The notes beneath the pieces are model-generated. The model ran no database searches and was not told the DNA's origin. It saw only the letters and a list, made by a program, of their open reading frames with translations. A stretch of DNA of 64,000 bases from Amorphophallus konjac (lineage: Eukaryota; Streptophyta; Magnoliopsida; Alismatales; Araceae): positions 174,088,413 to 174,152,412 of the forward strand of contig CM040128.1 of assembly GCA_022559845.1 (NCBI GenBank), read 5' to 3'. Shown here piece after piece: positions 46,094 to 58,333 of the stretch. The first letter of the stretch is position 1. Every line of letters begins with the position of its first letter. The position numbers and the translations under genes are program-made.

Positions 46094-46685
46094 AATGTTG
46101 TCTGTCCTGTTTCAGATGCCCCCAGGGCGGAGTGTATGTTTCTTCTTATGCCCCTTGGCGGGGGTGGGTTCTGTTGCTTCTTATGCCCCCGAGCGGGGTA
46201 TGGTCTCTGCTTCTTATGCCCCCATGGCAGGGTGGATGCAAGCTTCATGTGCCCCCATATCGGGGTATATTTCTTCCTTGAATACCCCTGAGCCGGGGTG
46301 CAACTCTGTTTCTTCTTATGCCCCCAGGTCGGGGTAGATTCTTTTCACGTGCCCCCGAAGTCGGGGTGTATTCTCTTCGTGTGCCCCCTAAGCGGGGAGT
46401 ATCTTTTGCTTCTTATGCCCCAGAGCGGGGTGGATTCTTCTTTTTCTAGCCTGACACACTGGGGGATGTTTGCTTCTTATGCACCTAAGGTGGGGTGTAT
46501 TGCTGCTTTTGATGCCCCCAAAGTGGGGTGTACATTTCTTCTTCAGATCCCCATAAGCTGGGGTGCTTTCTTTACGGCTTCTATGCCCCCAAGCGGGGTG
46601 TATGTTCCTTCTTCAAATGCCCCCTGAGTCGAGATGTAATCTTTTGTTTCTTACACCCCTATGGCGGGGTGGATGAATGCTCTCT
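46094..46685. repeat. LARD array M, right part
   Basis: Continuation of the TGCCCCC...GGGGTG palindrome array interrupted by G2, about 15 further units with the same variable loops (for example TGCCCCCAGGTCGGGGT). Confidence 0.95.
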
Positions 46686-48417
46686 TCTAGATTCGTGGCC
46701 GTGCTCGGCCTCATTGCTACAAAGCATTCTCTCCAGCGGGGAGGAATTCATCAAGCTACAGTTGCGGCTTGCCAGATCTTCTAATAGCCACTCGAGGGGC
46801 CGTCTTATGCCGGATAGGGGCAGCAAGGAGGAGGAATAGGCTGGGGCATTGCACCGCGGGCTTGGACCCTCCTAGAGCTGGGCGAGATGCCATCCTTCTT
46901 CTCGTTCTCTTGGTCGGCCATGCTTGCCAATTTTTTTGTCCTTTCTTTTCTTCTCTTCTTCTTCTCTCTTTTTTTGTGTGTAATAGACCAAGGTAGGTGT
47001 GTAGGAGAGCGCTCACCCCCTCAGGGAGGGGATAAGTGGTTCGTTTCACCGTATCAATCCCACAGTGGTAATCTTTGTTCTGCGCAGGTCCCGACGGATA
47101 TGGACGTACAACCCTCTCTCGCCAATTCTTTCTCTTCTATTTTTTTTCTCTTTTCTTTTCTTCTTCTTTTCTTTCTTCTTTTAGCGGCCTTCATGATTCC
47201 TGGAAGCTGCATATGCCTCGAAATAGCGTCCCCGAGGCCACAAAGACAATTGCGCCTAGTCCGGCTTTTCTCCCCATAGGACTAACAAAGACAGCACCTG
47301 CAGTTCATCAAAGCAGACAAATATCATTTATTAGGAGGCCATGAGGCCCCGAATCCCGGCGAAGAGATGAAGGGTGGTCCAGTCCCACCGGGCGTGCCAG
47401 ACTTGTGGACGCACTTTTTGACACGCTCATTTGTCTGTTTCTTTAAGTCGGTTTATTCGGTGGGTTTATTCGTTTATTAAGTGCGTAGGCGTGCCAGTCA
47501 CCTAGGTGACGATCTATTGTGCGCTCGATCTGACTAATTAGACGATTGTGTGGTTCGTGTCGGGACCAAAACCCGCCGCGCCATAAAGGTCACGACGTCA
47601 TTTACATCCCCTCGGAGAGGGGAACACCCTTGATTAATCGTCGAGAATCAGGGGCCTCATGGCCAGAAAATTAGTTACATGAAAAGTCTATTAGGAAGCA
47701 TTGAAATCCCCGTACGAGGGTGAGAAGAAAGCATTTGAGATCATGTCGGTCGTGTGTTGACCATTTGATGTTCGGAAGAGTGTCCGGCTTGAGAAACGCG
47801 TAATCGTCACGGGAAAACCGGAGCATTTGTATGTCGCGATGTGACAAATTTATTGTTCGGAGGAACGGGAAGTATTCAGTTAAATCCCAGTTAGAGGGGT
47901 CGGAAACCAATAAGTTTGTCGGCCCGGTGCGAGATCGAGTCAGGACCATTCCGGGGGCGCCTCCCGCGGTCCAAATGAGGCTTGCGTGGACATCGTTAAT
48001 ATTTCCGGTGCCAAGGGGCAGCGGGAAAGTGTCCCAGGACTAGATTCCAAAACAAAGACGTGTACAGAAATAGCTGGCTATAGGCCTAGGATGTGGGTCA
48101 GGTAATGACCATGGTTGGGGCGAACCCGAGGTCCAAACGTGACTCACGAAGGTCTTATTGATATTCCCACACGTAGGGTTCGGGGAGGACGATAGCCGCC
48201 TCGTTCCATTCAGATTTATGTCGGTCATTCATGGACCCCTTTACGTTCGGACAAAGATCCGTATTGAAGACGTAAATGGAAATAAACCCGTACAAATGTC
48301 TGCCGTGAGTACGGCAAGTTTAATGCAAGCGCGGGATTAGATCCCGGGATATATGTCGATCACTAACGGACCATACACTGTTCGGACGAGAGTCCACATT
48401 TGAAGCATCAAAGATAA
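46686..48417. other. LARD interior between array M and the LTR-proximal modules
   Basis: No gene is supported. There are pyrimidine tracts at 46920-46980 and 47120-47190. From about 47560 it holds degenerate modules built on GTTCGGAxGxxGTCC, AAATGTCTGCCGT and GCGGGATTAGATCCCGGG, the last a clear palindrome. Spacing of the ATGTCTGCCGT word is about 140 bp or twice that. Confidence 0.6.
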
Positions 48418-48912
48418 TGACAAAGCTGTACGGATGTCTGCCGTGGATACGTCAAGTTTAATGTGGATGCAGGATTGGATCCCGATAGAGGTGGGCCAAG
48501 CTGATGAACTATCGGCCCGAGATGGTTTCGGACTATGGCCATAATGGGGTTCCCGAGGTCCACGTCTGATGCCATTGGACGTCATTGCTTTTCTCTTCAC
48601 ACACAGTCTGAGGAAACGAAGGTTCCAAGGTATGCGTGCATGTCGGTCACGGTCGGACCATTCATTGTTCGGACGCGAGTCCACGTTTGAAGCATCGAAG
48701 ATGATGATAAAACCGTGCAAATGTCTGCCGTAGACACGACAAGTTTAATATGGGGTTGCGGGATTAGATATCGGGAGAAGCGGGTCAAGTTAACGAACTA
48801 TTGGCCTGAGATGTGATCGGATCATGACCATGTCGGGGGTTCCGAGGTCCACGTCCGATACCACAAGGCATCATTGATTTTCTCTTTGTACCCAGTCCGG
48901 GGAAGTGAATTG
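48418..48912. repeat. LARD LTR-proximal modules, right copy
   Basis: Matches 7318-7809. Two ~288 bp units contain ATGTCTGCCGT(G/A)GA(T/C)ACG, GGATTAGATCCCGGGAGAAG-type palindromes and CCACGTCCGATxCCA. The purine run CCGGGGAAGTGAAT adjoins the LTR. Confidence 0.75.
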
Positions 48913-50114
48913 TTAAGTGTAGAGCCCGAGCTCACCATCGTGCGCCCTCGCACGCGGATCGACCTGCGCGGTCAGGTCGCAGGGATTAAGCAGGCGCAAT
49001 AGAGTTCCTTTTATTCTTTATCACGGATCGACCTGACCGGAACAAAATTTTAATTGAAGCACGGGCAATAGAGTTCCTTTTATTCTTTATCAACATGATT
49101 GACCTTTTATTATTATTTTTGCTTGTTTATTCCTTTTTTGTATTAACCAGGCGCGCCGTTTTAAGGGTTCAAAGGAGGGGATGGGCTGTGCCGTTTTAAG
49201 GGTACAAAGGAGGAGATGGGGCGTGCCGTATTAAGGGTTCAATGAGGAGGGCGTGCCGGTTAAGGCCACGCCGGATTAGGATGTGCAAGGGAAGGGTCGC
49301 GCCGTATTTGGGAGGTAAGCAGGGGAGCGCGCCGTTTAAAGGATGGGCAACAGAGGGGTTAAATCGGCGTGGCCAGGGGCACGCCGGAATTGGCCGCGCC
49401 GGAATAGGAAGATATGGAGTGGAAATGGGCGCGCCGTTTAGCATCCAAAGAAGGAGATGGGGCTATTGTGAGGAGGGTGAAAACGGCACTGTGGAACAGT
49501 GGCTGCGCTGTATTAGCCTCTCCCGAGAGTTTATTGCTCTGACTGTGTGTTTCTTTTCTTTCACCCGTGGGCAAGTTTTATGATGCGTTTATTCATTGTT
49601 CTTGGTGTTCTTGGCCCTGGAAAAAATCCGACAGCACCTCCCCCGGACCGGGGCTTGCCAAAGGAAAAGGAAAGTCACCAATTGGATTGCTCCGGGGTAG
49701 ACTCTCAAAAATCGGAGTGGCCTCACGACGGTCCGAACCCAAATGTGAGTATGGAACGTTCGAGGGCTAGCCTTCAAGAACGACCACGGCTCACGGGCGA
49801 GGAACTTTCCAAACGGGACAAGTGTTTGCCACAAGGGCCATAGATATTCATCCGGCGGTGGGTACCTTCGAAGGTCATGCCATGGAAAGGTAGCCCTCAA
49901 GGGCCCGGGATGATCGGAGAACGAGCAAATGGAGCAAGGACTGAGGTGGGAGTTGCTAAAGTTGTAACAAAAAAAAGACTTTTCTTCTTTTATTCATCCA
50001 CACAACGGGAGAAGAGGTTTCTTAACAGAGGGAATTCATCATGAGAAGAAAATAGAATACATCGCTAGAGGGAGGGGGAGGGAGATATTGACGTGAAGGA
50101 AAAGGAGAATACAT

Positions 50115-52401
50115 GATGCGGGACGGACACGGGAGACGACTCTACGTGGTATGGACCTCGGACTCTAGATGTGGACATGACCAGCAACACATGATGGGAG
50201 AGACATTAGGCCCGACACGGAGAGCTCCTATGGGCTATACGTCGCTAATAGAAGTACAAGCTCACTCGTCGTCCCATGCGAGGGAAAGCGTGGATCGTGC
50301 GCGGTTAAGGAACCGGCAGAGTTCAAGGTAGTCAGACTCACTTCCGGACTCGGATCGAGTCGTGGGACGGGTCACTCTCACGCTCACAGCGGTGACATGG
50401 ACACACGGGCTAGGAACCTACACTCTCGCAGCGGCATATGACCATATACTAGCTAAGCAAATGAAATGCCAAGGAGTTAAGATCGTTACCTCCACGCACC
50501 CGGCGTGGCGAAGACAACCCCGGCCGAATCACGGACTCCCAGTTAAACAATATTACAGCAATACAATAATTTGACCCACTCCACGCAGGGAGGTAAAAGG
50601 TCACATGTGGAGCCCGGGAATCACGCAACTCGGGTTGACGGGCAGCATCTTGATGTCGACCGGCGGTGCCGAACTCCGCGTTTTCGTGCTTTCCGAACGG
50701 CCGGTTCTGGGGGCCCGCGGGGCCCACGGATGGCGCTGTCCTCCGGATCTGCGGGGGTGGGACCCACTGTGATGGGGACCCCTGGTGGCACGCCTCCACG
50801 GAAGGCGGTCGGCCGGGAACACCGATCGGTGGCCGAACAACTCCGATCTCCAAGCTTTTGGAATGCTGCCCACGGATTGTTGGTTGCTGTTTTCAGGCGC
50901 ACGGTCTGGCAAAAACAGCCGCTGCGTTCAACCCCGTCATCAGAATGCGACGAAACCAGCGCCGTTGGAAAGATGACTCAAAATCCTCCAACCGTGAGCT
51001 AGTGGATTCCTCTGAACCTGCGCGGACCTGGGCTTTAACTATTTTTCAAATCTCTGCTCCATAGCTCCAGAAATCTTAGATCAGCATATCAGTTGCCTGT
51101 AAACGGCTGTTGATCGCCTACATACATTGGGATTTAGACTTCGATCTCTTCTTCAAAGTTGTAGGGCATCAAACCACGAAACGGGGACAATTTTTGGAAT
51201 TGGATTTGGAGGTGGTGGCGATTTGATATGAGTTTTAGAGTGCCTGGGGGTCAGATCTTGGAACAGGTGGACAGAACTGTAGATGGGTCTGAGAACGATT
51301 TTTAGAAAATATGAGATGGACGAACTAGAAATTTAAAAAAAGTGTGGATGAAGGGATGGGCAGAAGGAACACCCAGTAAAATTGGACGAATCAAAAAAAA
51401 TCAAAAAATGGACCTAAGACCTAAAACGCAGGGCGGAGATGAACCTAGACAGAAATCTGGCAGAACCAAAATTGAAGAGGGGACAAAAATCTAAAAATAT
51501 GAAACGGGGTCTGAAGGACAAAAAAAAATTTTGGAACTGTCCTTGACACCTCTGGAACATCCAGTAAAATTCCCAGGCCGATCTGATCTCGTGGATGAGA
51601 CACAAAATTCGTGGGAGTTGCTGTGGTACTGCGCGGGCAGAACTCCGATGAAGAAGATGGCGGTGCGGTGGCGGCTCGTGGCGGCGGCGGCGGCGACCGG
51701 AACTGATAGGGTGGAGTCTCACCACCAGAGGGAAGCCTTCACAGCTTCAAGAGGGAGGGGGAGAGGAGAAGGGGGCGGCCTAGGCCTGCTCAAGGGATTT
51801 TTTTCAACTTTCAAATGGCATTAATTCATCAAAATGAGAAAATACAAGCATATATAGGTCACCCATCTAATCCATCCTCCACCGTTGGATCTAGGGATGT
51901 AAGATGGAGGGCTGGGATAGCATGTGACCATCCACAAAAATTAAAATAAAAAAATACAAGGTGGGGTGCACCATTGACCATGAGGGGGCAAGCTTGACAT
52001 GGTAGGTAGCCTACCTTGGACTTTGAAGTCCACTTGTCTCCCATGTGCCTTTTACCATTCAACCTTCTAGATGCCTCCATGTGGAAGGTTGACTGACCCC
52101 ACATGGGACCCTAGGCTGAGGTGGCTCAATGGGATCGGGCCTGGGGGGGCCGTGGGGCCCACAGGGTCCAAATTGCACATAAACCCCTCTTACAATCAAA
52201 ATAGCAAACCGAATACAATGAAATAAACACAAATTACACACAAATAAAGTCTAACTAAATATGATAAATGGGGAGACTTAAGGCAGAGTCTCCAGGCTGT
52301 CTCCGAGCCAGATGGACGCTGAGGTGGCTCGTGTCGTGCTCCGTGTGCGGTACCGGTGGCTCGGCGTATCGTGCCGATCAACTGCTCGGGTGTCCGCACC
52401 A
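50115..52401 (-). mobile_element. Solo LTR of a G1-related family
   Basis: 2,287 bp, TGATGCGGGACGG...GTGTCCGCACCA on plus, flanked by ATACA on both sides (50110-50114, 52402-52406). The uninterrupted left LARD LTR has a single ATACA at the same place. Termini match G1 (TGATGCGGAACGG...GTCCTCACCA), and on minus its start encodes a tail with ATSASIWLGD, like SMPASLWLGD of G1. No internal region or second LTR is present, so it is a recombination footprint. Confidence 0.95.
51849..51857 (-). promoter_or_regulatory. TATA-like box of the solo LTR
   Basis: CCTATATATGC on minus, at a position similar to the TATA boxes of G1 and G2. Confidence 0.45.
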
Positions 52402-53499
52402 ATACAGATCCCCCCACTCGACTCACCTCTCACACTCACATACTTTCTCTTTCTCTTCACCTTGCCGGCGTGGGTGGACCGAGCTTCTTCTCCCTTTTTC
52501 TTCTTCTCTTCACTGCACACAACCGAGAGCACCCCCTTTTCCCTCAGGATGGCCCAGCTAGGGGGAGAAGCCAGCCGGTTGCTCTATCGAACCTGCAGAT
52601 ATGATATAGGAGGGGTTGCCTTTCCTTCCTCTTGTTTACTGAACAGACGGGCTTGACAGGCCGCGGTGTCATCCGTCGATTTTCACAGTACTCTGTTGCC
52701 ATTACTCTGCTTTTCTTCGCCGCTACAACCATCGCGCTATTGAGTTGAGGCATGCATAGCTCCTCAATCTTTAAATGGTTATGGGATGGGCATTGAATGT
52801 TCCCTGTGCGCTCAGACTGGCGCGAAACAGGGTATCGGCCGGCAGACGAGATGGCCCTTCGGTTAAAACGGCGTGGTCACTATTCCCCTGCGCCGTTTTA
52901 AACCATATGAAATTAGCGCGCCGTATTAAGACATCAAAGGTGGCACCGTATTAAGGTGTAAAAGGGGCACTTCCTTCAAATGAGCGCGCCGTATTTGGGC
53001 AAAGGTGGCGCCAGATCAGCATTCGAAAGAACATGGAGCGCGCCGATTTAGCAAGGGGGGCGTGTCGGTTTAAGGCGCGCCGTTTTAAGGCCCTTCCGCG
53101 CCATTTTAAGCACTGAACGGATTCGTTTCTAAGTCGCGGCCGTTTATATGAATGTTGGCACTCACGAAATGTTTTAGTTGCGATGCATGGCTTCCGCAAT
53201 TTTCCGTTAGCAGCTTCTGGGGCTCGGTCCAGGGCTTTGCGTGACTTCCGGCATACGCCAAGATTGTCCCGGAGTTCCCGGATTTTCTTTGATTTAGCTC
53301 TCGGCACGGCCGGCTGTAGAGTTGTGGCCGTATCTTCCGTCCGGGCGGCTCCGTCATCGGCTAGCGGACCACCAAGCGAGTCCTCATCTTGATCGGGTGA
53401 GGTATGAGGTTTATTTGGCATTTCCATCTTCGACTCGCGCTCGAATGCATAGACGCGAATGTCGCAATGATCATCATCATCATCATTTTTTTGGCGTCC

Positions 53500-53806
53500 A
53501 CACCTGATCACCTCTCTGTCTCTCTCTCTCCACCTCATCGGGTGACGGTGCCAAAGTCAGAGGGGAAGACCCCCTCCAGTGCCCTCCTCTCTCTCTCTCT
53601 CTACTCACCCCCACCCCACTGGGTGGGGGTGCTGTTGCCCGAGGGTGAGATCAGTACTCCCCCCAGTGCTCTCCCCCCCTCCTCCTCCTCTCTCTCTCTC
53701 CCACCCAATTGGTAAGCGATTTCGACGTCGGAGGGGGAGGCCTCCTTCGATGCTCTCCTCTTTTCTATCTCTCTCTGCTCACCCACTCCGACGTCCTAGT
53801 ATATCC
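53500..53806. repeat. CT-microsatellite and short tandem units between elements
   Basis: Three ~90-110 bp units combine a (CT)n run with a palindromic piece, such as CACCCCACTGGGTGGGGGTG and CACCCAATTGG, then GAGGGxGAxxCC and CCAGTGCTCTCC. No gene. It could be host sequence or a remnant of another LARD-like element. Confidence 0.6.
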
Positions 53807-53924
53807 TGTTGTATATCTTTTGTTTTGATGACAACTAACTATAACTTATTGAGTTCAGTTTTTATTGAAAAACTTAGATTATAAGGCAAAATTCTGATTT
53901 ATCTAAGTTCACAGGTCAAAGAGA

Positions 53925-54180
53925 GCAAGTCGACCCAAGAACGGAGCAAGCCGACCTGAATCCCAAGTGAAAATGGGTCAAGAAGTAGAAGAGAGAAGAG
54001 CAAGTCGACTTGGTCAGGGAGCAAGTCGACTTGAAGTAGCTTCCAGAAACCAGTAGGTTGAACAAACCTGCACCAAGTTGACCTGGAAAGTCCCAGAAGT
54101 TGACTTGGTCCCGACAGATAGAACAGTGTCTGTTCCAGCCTTGCAGCAAGTCAACTCGGAGGTGTGCCCAAGTCGACTTA
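53925..54180 (+). repeat. AAGTCGACTT palindrome cluster in copia-C LTR
   Basis: About nine exact or near copies of CAAGTCGACTTG or its half sites (AGCAAGTCGACC, AAGTTGACCTGG, AAGTCAACTCGG, AAGTCGACTTATG) at irregular spacing. Confidence 0.8.
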
Positions 54181-54356
54181 TGCCGGAAGCTATCTTGAGC
54201 GAACCAGAAAATGGATCCGTTTTGGCATGAGATCTGATGCCCAATCATTGGATCCATTAGGGTACGAGGTAGAAGGTTCCAAAGGCTAGAAATTCCATCT
54301 TATCCTAACAGATTTCAGGTCGTGTGGAGCCCAATGGATTCTATCTCTAACAGAAA

Positions 54357-54366
54357 CTATAAAAGG
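54357..54366 (+). promoter_or_regulatory. TATA box of copia-C LTR
   Basis: CTATAAAAGG, downstream of the palindrome cluster. Its strand agrees with the LTR start at 53807. Confidence 0.65.
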
Positions 54367-55149
54367 GCAATTTGTTGGTTTGTTGAAAAAGAACCCGGTG
54401 AGAGAAATCAGGAGCAGCCAAGAGAGAACCAAGGAGAAGAACCAGGAGCAGCCAAAGATGAACATATAGCAGAAAGAGCTGCGAAGCCTAGCGAAACATG
54501 TTGGTTCCTTCACCTGCTTGAAGGTCAAGGTCAAGTGCCATCCTCCTTGAAGAGAACCTGCAGAGATCCAGTTCGAAGCATTCAAGTCCAGTTGGATTCG
54601 AAGCTACATTTCTCAGATCAAGACCATTGATGATCAGACTTGAAAAATCTCGGCTGCATGCGAAGTTCCTTTTCAGCTCAAGACAATCTGATCACTAGGA
54701 GATATTTTCTAATTCGATCTGAATTTCATTTAGTCTTACTTTCTTTGTTTTTTCTTCTTTGATCATTGTCGTAGTTTATTCCTACTTTGGTATTAGGGTG
54801 TTCAGATAGAGCATTGGGTGCTTGGATCTGGGTTCTGTTGTATAGGAATGGCTGATCTAGAGGGGAGGGGTGAATAGATCTGCCCTCTTTTTCGCGATAA
54901 ACACAGTGGAATAAAAAGACCCTCACGCAAAGGAAGAACCACACAAGGTAGATGCAAACAAGATAATGTAAACCGGCCTAAGCAAGCATCTAGCGAAGAA
55001 CAACCATACATGCAAACCACATACACAAAGGGTTTTAAGGTGGTTCGGACTCTACCTAGAGTCCTACGTCCACCCCTAACCAAACTAAGTGAGCCTTCCC
55101 TAGTGCAACTGCACTAAACTGCCGAAACACAGCTTAAAGGCACACAAGG

Positions 55150-55332
55150 CCAGACCATAGATCAGAGCACACCCTCTGTCTGTCTTCCTACTACAACCGG
55201 TAGGGACGGATCACCACAGATCAGAGCACAACCTCTGTCTATCTTTCTACTTCAACTAGTAGGGATGATTCACCACAAATTAGAGCACAACCTCTATCTG
55301 TCTTCCTACTACAACTGGTATGGACGGTTCAC
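55150..55332 (-). repeat. ~60 bp tandem repeat in copia-D LTR
   Basis: Three units contain ATCAGAGCACAACCTCTGTCT, CTTCCTACTACAAC and GGTAGGGACGGxTCACCAC. Confidence 0.85.
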
Positions 55333-56139
55333 AGTTCCAATAGAGAGATGTTCAAAGTGAAAAAGATAACAAAACATAAAACTCAGACAGGACATAGGAA
55401 ACTCAAACACGATGTAAATATCCCTGTCTGAAATCTCGAGGGCGCTCTTGGTTGCTCCCAGATTAGCTGCTTCCTTGGAGAGTAGCTTCTCCTTTGCCAC
55501 AGGAAGCTGGAGACGGAGCTTCTTCTCCTTCCAAAATGAAGAAGAGTGAAGGTGCAGATGTCCTCCTACTTCAGGTCATCACAGGGATGGCCATGCTCTT
55601 CTTCTCTTCTATCTCCTTCTCTTGGACGAGCTGGGCTTTTATTCGAACCTTCTATGTCGAGCATGCTCTCCACACTTCTCCTTTTTCAGATCTCTATCTC
55701 TCTCTCCTCCTTTAACTCATGCTCCCTTGTATATCATATCCTACGTGCAGAAAACTTTCTTTTCCGCATGCAGGGTAAAAAGCATGTAGCTCTTGATCGG
55801 GTAGCTGGAAATCTGGACCATCTAGATCCATAGGAACTTTTAGATCCTAAGAAGAATGGCCACTGATTGGCTCGAAGGAGATAAGGTACAGAGCCATCTC
55901 ATTGGCCTGCCAATCCTCTTCATGCAGTACACGACGGCTTGAGCCTTTTTTCTCAAAGGCAAAGAACATGTTCGGACAAAAATCTTTTCCAGGAGTTCTT
56001 TGAATGGTCCAGTTGAAATCAGAAAATATTCTTCATAAAGGTTTTTCTAGAAGGGTGCCACGTGACCTGGGAACATGTGCCAGTCATTGGGTTCGAAGGC
56101 ACGATAATCACTTAAGTGAGTTTGGCTCTTTTCCAGCTT

Positions 56140-57250
56140 GGGTGATCTATTTGTCACCGTTATCAACCATTTGTCACTGTTGCCAGACATTTGTCACCTT
56201 TAGACTCTATTTGTCACCACTAAGAGCCGTCGCCTTTGTTCATTTACTTCAGTTGAGAGCCGTCGCCTTTGCTACCTTTGTCTCCGTTAATCTCAGATTG
56301 TCTTCCTTAAGTATCCCAACTTCACTGCATTGACGCACAAGGATGCTGCATGAACGTAACTGCATTGGAGTTGTCAACATCAGCCTCTTCTGCCATTTAT
56401 CAGCTTCCTTGAAGTTGGCCATTGGCTGCGTTAAGGCTATGAAGCACTGCGTCAACGCTGCTTCTGCCCTCTTCTTGTTGCAGCCTCTGCTTAACCTCAT
56501 CACTGTTGAAGGCCATTTGTCACCATTGTCTTCCATTTTACACTGCTGCTGGCCTATTTGTCAGCCTTAAGGATTATTTGTCATCCTTGAAAGATATTTT
56601 TCATGCTTGATACCATTATCTCCTTTGATGTTCCAGCTTGGCTAGGTTGACGCTACGAAGCACCGCGTCGACGCTGCTTTCGTTGTTCTTCTTCTAAGCC
56701 CCTTTTCTCTTATTTGCAGGTGTTAGCAAGAACTCAAGAAATCTTCCACTGATCGTCTCTTGATCTTGGATGATATTTATCAAGGTTGTCCAATGCTCAA
56801 AATAGCTCCAGAATCGAGGTGATGAGGTTTGGAAACCCCTACACAGTTAAATCCTCCAAACAGACTTGATCACCCTTCATGTTTCGCTGCTAAGAGCCAT
56901 TTTTCACCCTTAAGGAGCTATTGGTTACTGCTATCAACTATTTGTCACTCATAACGAGCTATTTGTCACCCTTATCGCTCGATAGCCATCGCCCTTGCTT
57001 CTTCTTTCATCCTTTGAGGTTGGCACCCTGGATGCGTCGACGCCACTTGAGCACTGCGTCGACGCTGCCTTTATGCATTTCAAAGCTTTTACTCTGGCGA
57101 TCTATTTTTCAGCCTTGATAAGTTATTTTTCACCCTTGTGGACCAATTTGTCATGACTAACAGGCATTTGTCACCCTTATGTGAACATTTGATAGCTATA
57201 TGTTGCGGAGTCATCCACTTGGCGGAGTCGACTCCAGTCCATCATGGAGT
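56140..57250 (-). repeat. Dispersed ATTTGTCACC and GTCGAC motifs in copia-D LTR
   Basis: About 16 copies of CTATTTGTCACCCTTA or variants (plus-strand reading) are scattered at irregular spacing. They are mixed with GCGTCGACGC near 56655 and 57055 and GAGTCGACTC near 57225-57265. Intervening sequence is not repeated. Confidence 0.8.
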
Positions 57251-57537
57251 CGACTCTCCTTCTTGATTTTCACGCAACTGACTTGATTTTGTGCATTTGG
57301 CCATTCTTTTGATCAAAAACGATCCTGAATTCACAAAAATTCATGGATTAACATTATAAAAAAATTTTGACAGCATCAAAAATATATGAATCTCAAGAAT
57401 CAAAACGTATGAAACTCAAAGAGCAAAAAACATATGAAACTCAAGGTTCAATGGCGTATGAAATTCAAGGATCAAAAACACATGAAACTCAATGATGAGT
57501 CATAGTGTTGACATCATCAAAACACAGGGACACAACA

Positions 57538-57551
57538 TTCTCCCCATTTTT
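57538..57551 (-). promoter_or_regulatory. Polypurine tract of copia-D
   Basis: AAAAATGGGGAGAA on minus immediately before the LTR start TGTTGTGTCCC. Confidence 0.85.
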
Positions 57552-58325
57552 GATGATGGCAACACTGTGAGTCATTATGATCAATTTGACGTAGATAATT
57601 CAATGTTGTGCACAAGTATGCTTCCATGCATCGCCCACTATGCATCTCCCATATAATGACTCCTAAACTATTCTTGTAATATCCTGATTTCTTTTAGAAA
57701 TTAATTAGAAATTAATTATAAATTAATTAGAATTTAATTAGAATAATTCCTTAATAAATAGAATGAGTTATATTTCGACTATTTTACAAAAATCCAGAAA
57801 AATCATATTCTTGTAAAGGATAACACGTCCAACAAACTTGTCTTCTGTGGCCAACCCAAATAAAATCTATAAGTAGGCCGAATTAGTGGTTTAAGCCCAA
57901 ATTGAACACTTAGTTAACCATACCTTGAAATGCCAAATTCGAGCCTAATACTCCATCAAATGAGCCCAAATCGGTGGCAAATGAAAGGTCAGGATGAGAG
58001 GATCATTTACCCTCTCTTAATCTCTCGAAACCCTAACCCTAGGAGATGCATTCGGCGGAGTTTGGATCGAGTCAACCTTTGCGGCGATGTTCACATCGAC
58101 CCGACTTGCGTGGATGAATACTCCGCGCATAGAAGCCTCCAGAAGGTGTGTGACCTATTAAAATGAAGCTCCCTAACCCTAGAATCGTTTAGAACCAGCG
58201 GCGGCTGTAGAGGAGTTGGACCGAGGGAGATCTCGAGCGATTAGTGGCTGCGTGTACCGACGTCCTTGGTTTTCTTTCTCCTTCATTCTTCATCCGATTC
58301 AGGTAGGTGATAGCAAGCCAAACCC

Positions 58326-58333
58326 TATAAATA
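58326..58333 (+). promoter_or_regulatory. TATA box of the Tekay-like LTR
   Basis: TATAAATA in the context CCCTATAAATAATATA, plus strand, about 650 bp into the LTR. Confidence 0.55.

Larger units (their letters stand above)
7810..53499 (-). mobile_element. LARD: giant non-coding LTR retroelement hosting nested insertions
   Basis: Two copies of a ~2.3 kb repeat at 7810-10128 and 48913-53499 (solo LTR removed) start and stop at the same bases: TGTTAAGTGTAGAGCCC on the left, CGTCCACA on the right. Between them, after removing G2 and its contents, lie about 11 kb with no domain-bearing frame, made of palindrome arrays. Minus orientation is preferred because GAGTGGGGGGCATT (10129-10143, read on minus) directly precedes a TGTGGACG start, and a TATA-like TATATAA lies on minus at 9226-9236. 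A purine run (CTGGGGGAG) at the other end would suit plus orientation, and I see no clear tRNA-complementary PBS on either side. No matching TSD was found, because the left copy is followed by more LARD internal sequence. Confidence 0.6.
48913..53499 (-). mobile_element. Right LTR of LARD, split by a solo LTR
   Basis: About 2,295 bp of LTR after removing the 50115-52401 insertion. The segment around 48985-49035 differs from the left copy: it has a duplicated GCAATAGAGTTCCTTTTATTC piece and lacks the CGGTCAGG...GCGCCCCCGG palindromic segment. Beyond 53499 the sequence no longer matches the left copy. Confidence 0.8.
53807..54835 (+). mobile_element. Copia-C LTR, 5' part
   Basis: It starts TGTTGTATATC with a following GTTTTGATGACAACTAAC, the usual start of a Sirevirus LTR. 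It carries a cluster of CAAGTCGACTTG-type palindromes (about 53925-54180) and a plus-strand TATA box. It stops where the minus-strand copia-D LTR begins, so the remainder was displaced by that insertion. Confidence 0.7.
54836..57674 (-). mobile_element. Copia-D 3' end: LTR plus internal stub
   Basis: Reading on minus, an internal stub (57552-57674) leads to a PPT (57538-57551), then an LTR TGTTGTGTCCC...CAACA (57537 to 54836, 2,702 bp). The LTR end with CTATTCACCCCTCCCCTCTAG resembles that of copia-A. No PBS follows, which fits a 3' LTR. The internal part is cut at 57674 by the Tekay element. Confidence 0.8.

Noticed and set aside
46887..47344. Phe/Leu/Ser-rich membrane-like frames
   Set aside because: Created by TTCTTTTCTTC pyrimidine tracts of the LARD interior.
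58026..58041. Telomeric or interstitial telomere repeat
   Set aside because: Only two repeat units, inside an LTR; too short for an interstitial telomere.
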